Part shown: positions 7,988 through 15,207 of the stretch, one piece after another
Position numbering within the stretch: position 1 is the stretch's first letter
Layout of the letters: each line of letters starts with the position of its first letter
DNA from: an uncultured Ruminococcus sp.
GTDB lineage: Bacteria; Bacillota; Clostridia; Oscillospirales; Ruminococcaceae
Direction of reading: 5' to 3'
Length of the DNA: 28,803 nt
NCBI GenBank assembly: GCA_900319195.1
Contig: ONNL01000070.1
Span: 1 to 28,803, forward strand
Position numbers and translations under genes: made by a program
Notes under the pieces: generated by a model
The model's database searches: none
The model's input: only the letters and a program-made list of their open reading frames with translations
Told to the model about the DNA's origin: nothing

Positions 7988-8785
7988 ATGAAAGTAGGCG
8001 TATCAACTGCCTGTCTTTTCCCGAAGCCGCTTGAGGAATGCATTTATCAGCTCTCGGTCAATGGTGTTCAGTGCATTGAGATATTTCTCAACACACAGTC
8101 CGAGCTGAAAAAAAGCTTTGCAAGCGGTGCCGCGAAGCTCATGGAGCACTTTGAGGTGAAATGCGTTTCCGTACACCCGTTTACCTGCGAGCTTGAAACA
8201 CTGATGTTTTTCTCGGAGTATGAAAGACGGCTGACTGACGCACTTGAATATCACAAGCGCTACTTTGAGTTCATGAATACTGTCGGAGCAGAGATATTTG
8301 TCTTTCATGGCGGAAAACCGGGACTTGCCCGCAACAAAGAGCTCTTTGCAGAGCGCTACAGCAGGCTTTACAGACTCGGAAGGGAATTCGGAGTTACTGT
8401 TGCACTTGAAAATGTATCAAGGTGCATGAGCGCTTCATCTGCCTTTGTCAAGGATATTGCAGGTATGCTCGGTGATGAATTTGCATTCGTGCTTGATACA
8501 AAGCAGGCTGTACGGGCAAACGAAAACCCGATGAGATTCCTCGACGCTGTGGGAAAGAGGACTGTACACGTCCATATAAGCGACTCTGGAGAGCTTGGTG
8601 ACTGTCTGCTCATAGGCAGGGGAAGATTCAATTTTGCGGCATTTTTCGACAAATTGAACAGCTATGCTCCCGACAGCAGTGTCGTCCTCGAGCTTTACAG
8701 AAATAACTTCTCGGGGATAAGCGACCTTGTCTCAAGCTATAATATACTGAAAAAAATGACTGAACAATACAATAAGGAGAAATAG
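7988..8785 (+). CDS. Sugar phosphate isomerase/epimerase-like TIM barrel protein
   Basis: This 265-residue protein belongs to the xylose isomerase-like/AP endonuclease 2 TIM-barrel superfamily. The start is ATG at 7988, with GGGAGG at 7975-7980; an upstream in-frame TTG at 7973 lies within the ribosome binding site and is rejected. Putative metal ligands sit at strand ends as expected: His63 (SVHPF), His107 (VFHGG), Glu141 (ALENV), Asp170 (VLDTK), His194 and His196 (HVHISD) and Glu235 (VLELY). Members include inosose dehydratases, sugar epimerases and endonuclease IV; the lack of the longer endonuclease IV layout favours a sugar substrate, which cannot be named. It is followed 2 bases later by nrdR, with which it probably shares the upstream promoter. 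Confidence 0.82.
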   Translation: MKVGVSTACLFPKPLEECIYQLSVNGVQCIEIFLNTQSELKKSFASGAAKLMEHFEVKCVSVHPFTCELETLMFFSEYERRLTDALEYHKRYFEFMNTVGAEIFVFHGGKPGLARNKELFAERYSRLYRLGREFGVTVALENVSRCMSASSAFVKDIAGMLGDEFAFVLDTKQAVRANENPMRFLDAVGKRTVHVHISDSGELGDCLLIGRGRFNFAAFFDKLNSYAPDSSVVLELYRNNFSGISDLVSSYNILKKMTEQYNKEK

Positions 8786-8787
8786 AA

Positions 8788-9285
8788 ATGAATTGTCCGT
8801 TTTGTGCATATGAGGAGTCAAAGGTGGTTGATTCCCGACCGTCCGATAAGCGTATAAGACGCCGCAGAGAGTGTATGAAGTGCGGAGGAAGATTCACGAC
8901 GTATGAGGCTGTGGAATATCCTCTGCTCATGGTCGAGAAGAAGGACGGAAACTTCGAGAGCTTCAACAAAAACAAGCTCATCGGCGGTATTTACAGTGCT
9001 ATCAAGAAGAGACCCGTATCCGTTGAGAAGGTCACAGAGATAGCGGATTACGTCGAGAATTACTTTGCAAACTCACTGAGGACAGTGGCTAAATCGCGTG
9101 AGATAGGCGAGATAGTCCTTGAAAAGCTCAGAGAGATAGACCCCATCGCATACATAAGATTTGCCTCTGTATATGAGGATTTTACCGATATAGAGAGCTT
9201 TGTGTCGGTAATACGTGACCTTGAAAATAAAAAGGAAACAGAGACTTCTGAAAAGAAAGTCGGAGAGGAAAAGAAAAATGGATAA
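8788..9285 (+). CDS. nrdR: Transcriptional repressor NrdR
   Basis: NrdR represses ribonucleotide reductase genes when dATP is high by binding NrdR boxes. This copy of 165 residues has the N-terminal zinc ribbon with Cys3, Cys6, Cys29 and Cys32, including DSRPSD and RRRREC, then the ATP-cone (roughly residues 47-137) with KRPVS and IRFASVYEDF. The linker between the two cysteine pairs is two residues shorter than in B. subtilis NrdR (Cys31, Cys34 there). The C-terminus carries a charged Lys/Glu-rich tail. An AAGGAG site lies inside the 3' end of the isomerase gene. No ribonucleotide reductase gene is in the window, so the targets lie elsewhere. Its end overlaps the next start as ATGGATAA. Confidence 0.95.
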   Translation: MNCPFCAYEESKVVDSRPSDKRIRRRRECMKCGGRFTTYEAVEYPLLMVEKKDGNFESFNKNKLIGGIYSAIKKRPVSVEKVTEIADYVENYFANSLRTVAKSREIGEIVLEKLREIDPIAYIRFASVYEDFTDIESFVSVIRDLENKKETETSEKKVGEEKKNG

Positions 9286-9667
9286 TTTAATAGAAAAAAT
9301 CAACGAGTTCATAAATGACCTTAATGACATAAATGAGGAAAAAAGCTTCTCGTCAGCAGAGTTTACAAAGTATAAGCTCTGGGCGATACTTCCGTATTTT
9401 ATCCCGATCCTTTTCTTCATGCCGATAGTTAAGGACAGCAACTCGGGCTTCTGCAAATTCCACGCAAATCAGCAGCTCGCATGGCTCATAATCGCAATAA
9501 TCTGCTCAGCAGTAGCAGGCGTTATCGGCTTGATACCGATACTTGGCACGATAATCAAGGGAGCAGTAATACTCTTAATGGTAGTAGCTGCTGCTATCCT
9601 TGCATATGCAGGCTATCAGGGCAAGGCTGTAAGGATACCCTTCCTTGGCAATATGAAGGTGTTCTGA
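9278..9667 (+). CDS. Small membrane protein, DUF4870/Tic20-like
   Basis: This 129-residue protein starts at ATG 9278, overlapping the nrdR stop by 8 bases, with GGAGAGGAA just upstream. It has an N-terminal acidic soluble stretch and three hydrophobic segments at about 34-51, 67-85 and 92-111. The FCKFHANQQLAWLI motif followed by IPILG and a short GYQGKA loop matches the pattern of DUF4870-type small membrane proteins, whose function is unknown. The match is by eye. The long overlap suggests translation coupled to nrdR, but no link to nucleotide metabolism can be claimed. A hairpin terminator follows at 9702. Confidence 0.75.
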   Translation: MDNLIEKINEFINDLNDINEEKSFSSAEFTKYKLWAILPYFIPILFFMPIVKDSNSGFCKFHANQQLAWLIIAIICSAVAGVIGLIPILGTIIKGAVILLMVVAAAILAYAGYQGKAVRIPFLGNMKVF

Positions 9668-9701
9668 TAATCAGGACACCATTAAATCTGCGTTTGCTGT
9701 A

Positions 9702-9736
9702 ATGCCGCACAGCTTACTGTGCGGCATATTTTAATT
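9702..9736 (+). terminator. Rho-independent terminator after the nrdR operon
   Basis: ATGCCGCACA (9702-9711) and TGTGCGGCAT (9718-9727) form a 10-bp stem with a 6-base loop, followed by an interrupted U-rich tract (ATTTTAATTT). It lies between convergent genes. The U tract favours the forward direction. Confidence 0.8.
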
Positions 9737-10162
9737 TACGGCAAGCTGAAGGCTTCCGCCATCCTCGCTGTAAACGAGTGAGGCAACTGCCGTATCATCA
9801 CAGACAAGCAGCTCTGCGAGCATTTTTTTGTTATCGGGACTGTAATTCTTCACGTCATACACGTAGAGAGTAGCGTCCCTGCCTGCATATTCGCGCAGAG
9901 GCATACCCTGCTTGTCCTGTATTTCGGCATAGCGCTCGTATGTATCGGAGAACTCCGTCGGTATTGTTACGGATTTGCCTGCTATCTCCTCCACCTCCCA
10001 GCCGTGCATGGCAAAGTAGTCCGTGCGCTCGGCGGCTGTTGAAGCCGCAACAGGCGGATCCTTCGGTATCTCGGGACTTCTGCGCTCGGGAATGAATATG
10101 AAAGCCGAGACCATTACAACAGCGGCAGCAGAAAGAATTATCAGCATTTTCTTTTTTTGCAT
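9731..10162 (-). CDS. DUF4830 membrane-anchored protein
   Basis: This 143-residue protein has a basic N-terminus (MQKKKM) and one hydrophobic segment at about residues 6-24, acting as an uncleaved anchor or a signal peptide without a lipobox cysteine. The extracytoplasmic part has HGWEVEE, a segment with TIPTEFSDTYERYAEIQ and a GMPLREYAGRD loop followed by a Tyr-rich strand, which together resemble DUF4830, a domain common in Clostridia and of unknown function. AGAGGTGAT precedes the ATG at the right distance. It is divergent from the pseudouridine synthase gene and convergent with the nrdR operon, so it is probably transcribed alone. Confidence 0.75.
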   Translation of the reverse strand: MQKKKMLIILSAAAVVMVSAFIFIPERRSPEIPKDPPVAASTAAERTDYFAMHGWEVEEIAGKSVTIPTEFSDTYERYAEIQDKQGMPLREYAGRDATLYVYDVKNYSPDNKKMLAELLVCDDTAVASLVYSEDGGSLQLAVN

Positions 10163-10247
10163 GAATCATCACCTCTGGAAAATATATTCCCGAGCCTGTG
10201 AAAATATGCATAATACAGGGAAGATCCACACATCGAAAGGAGCAGAC

Positions 10248-11033
10248 ATGGCACTTATCCGTCTTGACAGATTTATCTCTGAGCGAACAGAATACACAAG
10301 GAGTGAGATAAAGCAGCTTGTGAAAAAGGGGAGTGTTTCACTCGACGGCGCTACCGTAAAAGCGTCCGACGTGAAGATAGACCCCGAAGCTTCTGTTGTC
10401 ACAGTCTGCGGAAACACCGTGGGAGCGCAGAAATATCGGTATATTCTCCTCAACAAGCCCGACGGCTATGTGTGCTCGACGGACGAAAAGGACGGAAAAA
10501 CGGTCATGGAGCTTATCCCTCGTGAACTTAGAACAAAGAATATGTTCCCTGCGGGACGGCTTGACAAGGACTCCCTCGGAGCGCTGCTTATCACCGATGA
10601 CGGACAGCTTGCACACAATATATTGTCGCCGCACAGCCATATCCCCAAAATCTATATTGTGAAACTTGACAGACCGTTTCAAAGTAATTATGTTGACTTA
10701 TTTGAGCGCGGCATCACCCTCGGAAACGGCGAGCAATGTCTGCCCGCAAAGGCAGCTTGTGCGAAAAATTCCGATAAACTGGCATTTATTGAGCTGCATG
10801 AGGGAAAATATCATCAGGTGAAAAGAATGTTCGCTGCTGTTGATAACCATGTTGATGTACTCATGAGAATTTCTCTTGGAGGACTTATACTCCCCGAAAA
10901 ACTGGCACTTGGCGAGTGTATGGAATTATTGCACAAAGATGTTGAAAACTTGTTCCGACCCCTTGATTTTACGCGTTTTTGCGAGGATTTTTTAGGTGAT
11001 TTTTCGGCAAAACTAATAAATAGTATTTTGTAA
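10248..11033 (+). CDS. RsuA/RluB-type pseudouridine synthase
   Basis: This 261-residue enzyme converts a uridine in rRNA to pseudouridine. The start is ATG at 10248 with AAAGGAG at 10236-10242; the open frame extends further upstream, but that part runs through the divergent promoter region and into the neighbouring gene. An S4-like RNA-binding domain (about 1-55, RLDRFISER) precedes the catalytic domain with YILLNKPDGYVCS and AGRLDKDSLG, where Asp106 is the catalytic aspartate. The usual TxGLLLLTNDG is SLGALLITDDG here, a mild divergence. KIYIVKL and YHQVKRM motifs are present. RsuA (16S U516) is the nearest guess over RluB/E/F but cannot be settled. A terminal extension after about residue 235 is not typical. 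Confidence 0.88.
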   Translation: MALIRLDRFISERTEYTRSEIKQLVKKGSVSLDGATVKASDVKIDPEASVVTVCGNTVGAQKYRYILLNKPDGYVCSTDEKDGKTVMELIPRELRTKNMFPAGRLDKDSLGALLITDDGQLAHNILSPHSHIPKIYIVKLDRPFQSNYVDLFERGITLGNGEQCLPAKAACAKNSDKLAFIELHEGKYHQVKRMFAAVDNHVDVLMRISLGGLILPEKLALGECMELLHKDVENLFRPLDFTRFCEDFLGDFSAKLINSIL

Positions 11034-11051
11034 CTTTGGCAATTTAGCATC

Positions 11052-11080
11052 TTGAAAAATTCTGAAAAGTTTGGTATTAT
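11052..11080 (+). promoter_or_regulatory. SigA-type promoter of the sugar ABC ATPase gene
   Basis: TTGAAA at 11052-11057 and TATTAT at 11075-11080 are spaced by 17 bases, with TGG before the -10 as an extended -10. The predicted start near 11087 leaves a leader of about 58 bases before the ATG at 11145. Confidence 0.7.
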
Positions 11081-11144
11081 ATTATTATAGCTGATAGCGG
11101 AAAGATATATCGGCAAAAATTAGAACTGAGAGGACTGGATTTAA

Positions 11145-12284
11145 ATGGCAGGTTTACAACTTAAAGGCATTTATAAGAAATATCCGGGTGGCGTTGTAGC
11201 TGTTTCGGATGTTAATTTAGAGATAAGGGATAAGGAATTTATTGTTCTCGTTGGACCATCAGGCTGCGGAAAGTCAACAACTCTTCGTATGATCGCAGGT
11301 CTTGAGGAAATTTCAGAGGGTGAGCTCTACATCGGTGACAGACTCGTTAACGATATCGCTCCCAAGGACAGAGATATAGCAATGGTTTTCCAGAACTACG
11401 CTCTTTATCCGCATATGACAGTTTTCGATAACATGGCTTTCGGACTCAAGCTCAGAAAGGTACCGAAGGATGAAATTGAGAGAAAGGTAAACGAGGCTGC
11501 TAAGATACTCGACCTTACACACCTCCTCGACAGAAAGCCTAAGGCTATGTCAGGTGGTCAGAGACAGAGAGTTGCGCTCGGACGTGCGATAGTTCGTTCA
11601 CCGAAGGTATTCCTCCTCGATGAGCCTCTTTCAAACCTCGATGCTAAACTCCGTGCACAGATGAGAACCGAGATCTCAAAGATCCACAAGAAGCTCGGTA
11701 CTACATTTATCTATGTAACTCACGATCAGACTGAGGCTATGACAATGGGCGACAGAATCGTCTGCATGAAGGACGGCTTCGTTCAGCAGGTAGATACTCC
11801 TCAGAACCTTTATGAGAACCCCACAAACAAGTTCGTTGCAGGCTTCCTCGGATCGCCTCAGATGAACTTCATCGACGCTTCACTCAAGGAAGAGTATGGT
11901 CAGTATGTTGTTGAATTCGGTTCTGACGATACAAAGTCCTCAAGAGGCGTTAAGTATCAGATAATCGTTCCTGAGTCAAAGGTCAACGAGGATCTCGCTA
12001 ACTACGTAGGCAAGGAGATAATCCTCGGCGTTCGTCCCGAGAGCATCCACGATGAAGAAATGTTCATCTCAAATGCTACAACAGGTATCATCGAAGCTGA
12101 TGTTGATATTACAGAGCTTATGGGTGCTGAGACATTCCTTTACCTCCAGTGCGAGGGTATCCCGCTCACAGCAAGAGTTGACCCAAGATCAACTGCAAGA
12201 CCGGGAGATCATATCAAGGTTGCTATTGATCCTAACAGGATCCACATCTTTGATAAGGAAACAGAGAATGCAATTGTAAACTGA
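11145..12284 (+). CDS. Sugar ABC transporter ATP-binding protein, MsmX/UgpC family
   Basis: This 379-residue ATPase powers carbohydrate importers of the CUT1 class. It shows Walker A GPSGCGKST (residues 37-45), a Q-loop in MVFQNYALYPHMT, signature MSGGQRQRVALGRA, Walker B VFLLDEPLSNLDAKLR and the switch histidine in YVTHDQTEAMT, followed by a C-terminal TOBE-like regulatory domain of about 140 residues. No permease or binding protein gene is nearby, and the gene has its own promoter and a strong terminator, so it is monocistronic. In Firmicutes a lone MsmX/MsmK serves several sugar importers at once, and that is the likely role here. The codon use looks more regular than in its neighbours (frequent CTC, AAG and GGT), consistent with high expression. 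Confidence 0.95.
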   Translation: MAGLQLKGIYKKYPGGVVAVSDVNLEIRDKEFIVLVGPSGCGKSTTLRMIAGLEEISEGELYIGDRLVNDIAPKDRDIAMVFQNYALYPHMTVFDNMAFGLKLRKVPKDEIERKVNEAAKILDLTHLLDRKPKAMSGGQRQRVALGRAIVRSPKVFLLDEPLSNLDAKLRAQMRTEISKIHKKLGTTFIYVTHDQTEAMTMGDRIVCMKDGFVQQVDTPQNLYENPTNKFVAGFLGSPQMNFIDASLKEEYGQYVVEFGSDDTKSSRGVKYQIIVPESKVNEDLANYVGKEIILGVRPESIHDEEMFISNATTGIIEADVDITELMGAETFLYLQCEGIPLTARVDPRSTARPGDHIKVAIDPNRIHIFDKETENAIVN

Positions 12285-12340
12285 TAATTTACATTTCATA
12301 TTTATCCTTTCTTTAGCACAGATTTAACGATCTGTCCGCG

Positions 12341-12371
12341 AAAAGCCACAGTTTATCCGCTGTGGCTTTTT
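12341..12371 (+). terminator. Rho-independent terminator after the ABC ATPase gene
   Basis: AAAAGCCACAG (12341-12351) pairs with CTGTGGCTTTT (12360-12370) across an 8-base loop, followed directly by a run of T. It isolates the ATPase gene from the dipeptidase gene downstream. Confidence 0.92.
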
Positions 12372-12420
12372 GTCTTTATCGGAGAAATATTCAATTAAAA
12401 TGATAGGAAAAGGTAGAAAA

Positions 12421-13710
12421 ATGAGCAGGATTCATGATTATATTTATTCTCACAGGGACGAAATGGTCGATTTTCTGGGAAAGCTCGTCGCTGTAAAAAG
12501 CGTTCAGGGCGATGCAGAGGAGGGCTTCCCATTCGGACGCGGACCTGCTGAGGCTCTCGGCGTAATGCTTGAAAAATGCAGGGACGAGGGTTTTGCTGTT
12601 GAAAATGTTGAAAACTATGCAGGCTCGGCAGACATCAATGACCTTGAGCCTGAACTTGCTATACTCACGCATCTTGACGTTGTCCCCGAGGGAGAGGGCT
12701 GGAGCAGTGACCCGTATACGCTTACGGCTAACGGGGACAAGCTTGTCGGACGCGGTACGTGCGACGATAAGGGACCTGCTGTATCGGCGCTTTTTGCGGC
12801 AAAGGCGGTCAGGGAGCTCGGTATACCGCTGAAGAAGGGTGTCCGACTGATATTTGGCACGAATGAGGAAAACGGCTCGGCGGATATGGAATACTATCGC
12901 AAGAATCGGAAGCTTCCGCCCATGGTTTTCACTCCCGACGGCGAATACCCCGTGATAAATGCCGAAAAGGGAATGATTCGGGTGCATTTTTCAGCGCCCT
13001 TCACACACGGCACTATCAAGGGCGGAACGGTGATAAATGCTGTTCCGAGCAAGTGTGTTATCAATGTAAAGCTCATGGAAAACGGCGAACCTACGGCTAT
13101 ATGGGGCACTGAGGAGGGAGTTTCCGCGCACGCATCGACTCCCGAAAAGGCTGAAAATGCGATTACAAAGTTCCTGTCTTTCAACAATCACGGCGATAGC
13201 GTGTTGAAAACTCTGTCGGAGCTTTTCCCTCACGGTGAGTTTGACGGCAAGTCGCTCGGGCTCGGATTTTCTGACGATATATCGGGAAAAATGACCTGTG
13301 TGCTCTCTATGATAGATACAAGAGAGGGCAGACTGCACTGCGCTGTTGACATTCGTTTTCCGCTTGACAGGACATACGCTGAGATAAGCGGAATTGTCCG
13401 TGAAAAGCTCGAAAAATCGGGATTTACTGTTGATTCCTGTGAGGGTGTAGAGCCGCATATCACCGACGAGAACAGTCCGTTTGTGCAGTCGCTTCTTTGC
13501 GTCTATGAGCGAATTACAGGCGAAAAGGGCAGATGTATAGCTATCGGCGGCGGTACCTACGTCCACGACATCGAGGGCGGAGTTGCTTTCGGTGCGGAAT
13601 TTCCAAACGAGGACGGTCATATGCATTGCCCCGACGAGTTCGTAACCGTGGATAATCTGCTGAAAAACGCCGAAATCATGGCAGAAGCCATAGTTGAAAT
13701 ATGCACATGA
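12421..13710 (+). CDS. M20 family dipeptidase, PepV-like
   Basis: This 429-residue zinc peptidase resembles PepV/Xaa-His dipeptidases that degrade intracellular dipeptides. The chosen ATG at 12421 has AAAGG about 7 bases upstream; an in-frame ATG at 12400 and a TTG at 12370 inside the terminator are less likely. Dinuclear metal motifs are THLDVVPEG (His84, Asp86), RGTCDDKGP (Asp116), GTNEENGS (Glu149 catalytic, Glu150), TPDGEYP (Asp173) and HMHCPDE (His402). The Cys before the bridging Asp is often Ala in PepV and is not expected to matter. No transporter or partner gene is adjacent. The gene is convergent with birA. Confidence 0.9.
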   Translation: MSRIHDYIYSHRDEMVDFLGKLVAVKSVQGDAEEGFPFGRGPAEALGVMLEKCRDEGFAVENVENYAGSADINDLEPELAILTHLDVVPEGEGWSSDPYTLTANGDKLVGRGTCDDKGPAVSALFAAKAVRELGIPLKKGVRLIFGTNEENGSADMEYYRKNRKLPPMVFTPDGEYPVINAEKGMIRVHFSAPFTHGTIKGGTVINAVPSKCVINVKLMENGEPTAIWGTEEGVSAHASTPEKAENAITKFLSFNNHGDSVLKTLSELFPHGEFDGKSLGLGFSDDISGKMTCVLSMIDTREGRLHCAVDIRFPLDRTYAEISGIVREKLEKSGFTVDSCEGVEPHITDENSPFVQSLLCVYERITGEKGRCIAIGGGTYVHDIEGGVAFGAEFPNEDGHMHCPDEFVTVDNLLKNAEIMAEAIVEICT

Positions 13711-13732
13711 ATGAGGTGTTTATATAGAAGTC

Positions 13733-13772
13733 TGTATGTTTTTATCGTGGGAAAACTTTGAAAGTAAGGCTT
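13733..13772 (+). repeat. Degenerate copy of a short dispersed repeat (copy 1)
   Basis: The segment from TGTATGTTTTTATCG through GGGAAAACTTTGAAAG closely matches 28646-28686, where the text is TGTACGTTTTATCG then GGGGAAACTTTCTGAGGAAAG. Both copies lie a few bases beyond the end of a forward gene. The function is unknown; it may be a remnant of an intergenic repeat family. Confidence 0.5.
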
Positions 13773-13814
13773 ACAAAAGAAATATAGGGAAACTCTTCTC
13801 AAAAGGGTTTCCCT
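13773..13814 (-). terminator. Likely terminator for birA
   Basis: AGGGAAAC (13786-13793) and GTTTCCCT (13807-13814) form an 8-bp stem with a 13-base loop. Read on the minus strand, the stem is followed by ATATTTCTTTT, a U-rich tract, which fits termination of birA coming from the right. On the plus strand no T run follows. Confidence 0.6.
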
Positions 13815-13862
13815 CAATAGAACACGCAAATTTCTGTATTAGTATCACATTTGTGTGTATGT

Positions 13863-14843
13863 TCAATTATTGGCTATCCTGCACAGATTTGCTTCGCCCG
13901 AGCCGATGTGGCGAAGCTCGCCGTTTTCAAGGCGGACTATGAGATTTGCGTTATCGTCGATACCCTCAGCCACGCCTTTAATGCTCTCGGAGCCGACATT
14001 TGCGGTTATCATATTGCCTGTGAGGAGCTCGCGGCGGCGGTATTCCTCAAGGAAACCGCGTTCCTCGATAGTTGCGAAATATTTTTCTATCCTGTTGAGA
14101 AGCTTGCTGCAAAGTGCGTTGCGGTCAACTTTCACTCCTGACTCGTCCTCAATAGACGACGCACGTTTCTTGAGTTCCGCGTCAAAGCTGGTGCCGACTG
14201 AGCGGATATTGATACCGATGCCGATTATCGCGTAGTCCAGCGACTGCATTTCAAGTCCCATTGAAGCCTCGGTGAGAATGCCGCAAATCTTTTTCCCGTT
14301 CATATAGAGGTCGTTGACCCACTTGACCCCGACCTCGTGACCGCTCAGAGTCTCAACAGCCTCCGCTCCAGCAACAGCCGCGGCTGTCGTTATCATTGAA
14401 GCAAATTCAAGGCTGAATGTCGGGCGGACGAGTATGCTCACGTAAATTCCCTTTCCCGAGGGAGAGATGAACGACCTGCCGAGCCGACCGCGTCCTGCAC
14501 TCTGCATATCTGCGATTACCGTTGTGCCGTGCGGAGCATCCTCAGAAGCGAATTTTTTTGCAATGCTGTTGGTGGAGTCCACCTCGTCGTAGACGTAAAG
14601 CCTACGCCCTATCTGCTCGGTTTTCAGTCCGGACTCGATAAGCTCGGCTGAAAGGCGGTTGTTTTCGGGGGAGATACGGTATCCCTTGGCAGTTGACGAT
14701 TCTATCACAAATCCCTCTGTTTCGAGTGCTTTAACTGCCTTCCACACCGCGTTTCTGCTGACTCCGAGACCCTCTGCAAGAGCCGCTCCCGAGACATATT
14801 TACCGTCCGCAAGAGCCTTCAGCAATTCAGATTTTATTGACAT
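13863..14843 (-). CDS. birA: Biotin-protein ligase with biotin-operon repressor domain (BirA)
   Basis: This 326-residue bifunctional protein activates biotin to biotinyl-AMP and attaches it to carboxylase subunits, and in its long form also represses biotin genes. The start is ATG at 14843 with GGGAGG six bases upstream; the frame stays open for 20 more codons, but those codons cover the promoter. The N-terminal winged helix (about 4-58) has GAALAEGLGVSRNAVWKAV. The ligase core has DEVDSTNSIA, SAGRGRLGRSF (the biotinyl-AMP loop, about 115-125) and KWVNDLY (174-180), with a C-terminal SH3-like domain. No biotin synthesis or carboxylase gene is in the window, and I see no classic BirA operator at its own promoter. 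Repressor activity is an inference from the wHTH domain. Confidence 0.95.
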   Translation of the reverse strand: MSIKSELLKALADGKYVSGAALAEGLGVSRNAVWKAVKALETEGFVIESSTAKGYRISPENNRLSAELIESGLKTEQIGRRLYVYDEVDSTNSIAKKFASEDAPHGTTVIADMQSAGRGRLGRSFISPSGKGIYVSILVRPTFSLEFASMITTAAAVAGAEAVETLSGHEVGVKWVNDLYMNGKKICGILTEASMGLEMQSLDYAIIGIGINIRSVGTSFDAELKKRASSIEDESGVKVDRNALCSKLLNRIEKYFATIEERGFLEEYRRRELLTGNMITANVGSESIKGVAEGIDDNANLIVRLENGELRHIGSGEANLCRIANN

Positions 14844-14874
14844 TGAATGCCTCCCGAATAAATTTGTCATACTA

Positions 14875-14903
14875 AGTATATCACATACGACAGGTATTTT
14901 CAA
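14875..14903 (-). promoter_or_regulatory. SigA-type promoter of birA
   Basis: On the minus strand, TTGAAA (14898-14903) and TATACT (14875-14880) are spaced by 17 bases. The predicted transcript starts near 14868, about 25 bases before the birA ATG. Confidence 0.65.
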
Positions 14904-14990
14904 GCCGAAATTATACGGGAAATAATATTTTTCTGAGGAAAAAAACTGTGAATTTCAGAGCAATATAGTACCAAATTCTGTAAAAATTAC

Positions 14991-15169
14991 GGTGGATAAG
15001 TTTTCCACATACTGTTGAATCGAGTGTGGATATATGTTCTCCTTTGTTGAAAACTATGTGGAAAATGTTGATAATCACGCAGAATAAGGGTTTTACATGG
15101 TTGACAAAGTTGAAAACGCTGTGGATAAACGGGGAAAATGTGTAAACAATAAACTTACACTGTGGAAAA
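14991..15169. other. Cluster of DnaA-box-like sequences in the birA-lipoprotein spacer
   Basis: The spacer 14844-15207 contains no gene. Compared with the DnaA box TGTGGATAA (complement of TTATCCACA), there is one exact copy at 15120-15128 and six one-mismatch copies: GGTGGATAA (14991-14999), TTTTCCACA in reverse (15001-15009), TGTGGATAT (15025-15033), TGTGGAAAA (15057-15065), TGTTGATAA (15066-15074) and TGTGGAAAA (15161-15169). Weaker ones are TGTGTAAAC (15139) and the CTCCACA at 15173. All but one of the seven point the same way. The 80 bases to the left are AT-rich. This could be an origin component, a DnaA reservoir or a DnaA-controlled promoter region. Since the genes on both sides run mostly forward, the main origin is more likely left of recF. 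Confidence 0.6.
15101..15129 (+). promoter_or_regulatory. Candidate promoter of the small lipoprotein gene, overlapping a DnaA box
   Basis: TTGACA at 15101-15106 is followed after 17 bases by GATAAA at 15124-15129, a 4 of 6 match to the -10. The exact DnaA box at 15120-15128 covers this -10. If the promoter is real, DnaA binding would compete with RNA polymerase. The weak -10 keeps confidence low. Confidence 0.35.
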
Positions 15170-15207
15170 CGACTCCACAGCAGTTAAGAAGAAGGGAAGC
15201 AATTTGT

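Noticed and set aside
14991..15169. Naming the DnaA-box cluster as the chromosomal oriC
   Set aside because: dnaA is not in the window, recF-gyrB-gyrA place the expected origin to the left, and genes run forward on both sides of the cluster. Only a candidate DnaA-binding locus is claimed.
15097..15207. Upstream ATG extension of the small lipoprotein (37 more residues)
   Set aside because: The extension runs through the DnaA-box cluster, and the ATG at 15208 gives a proper signal peptide and lipobox.
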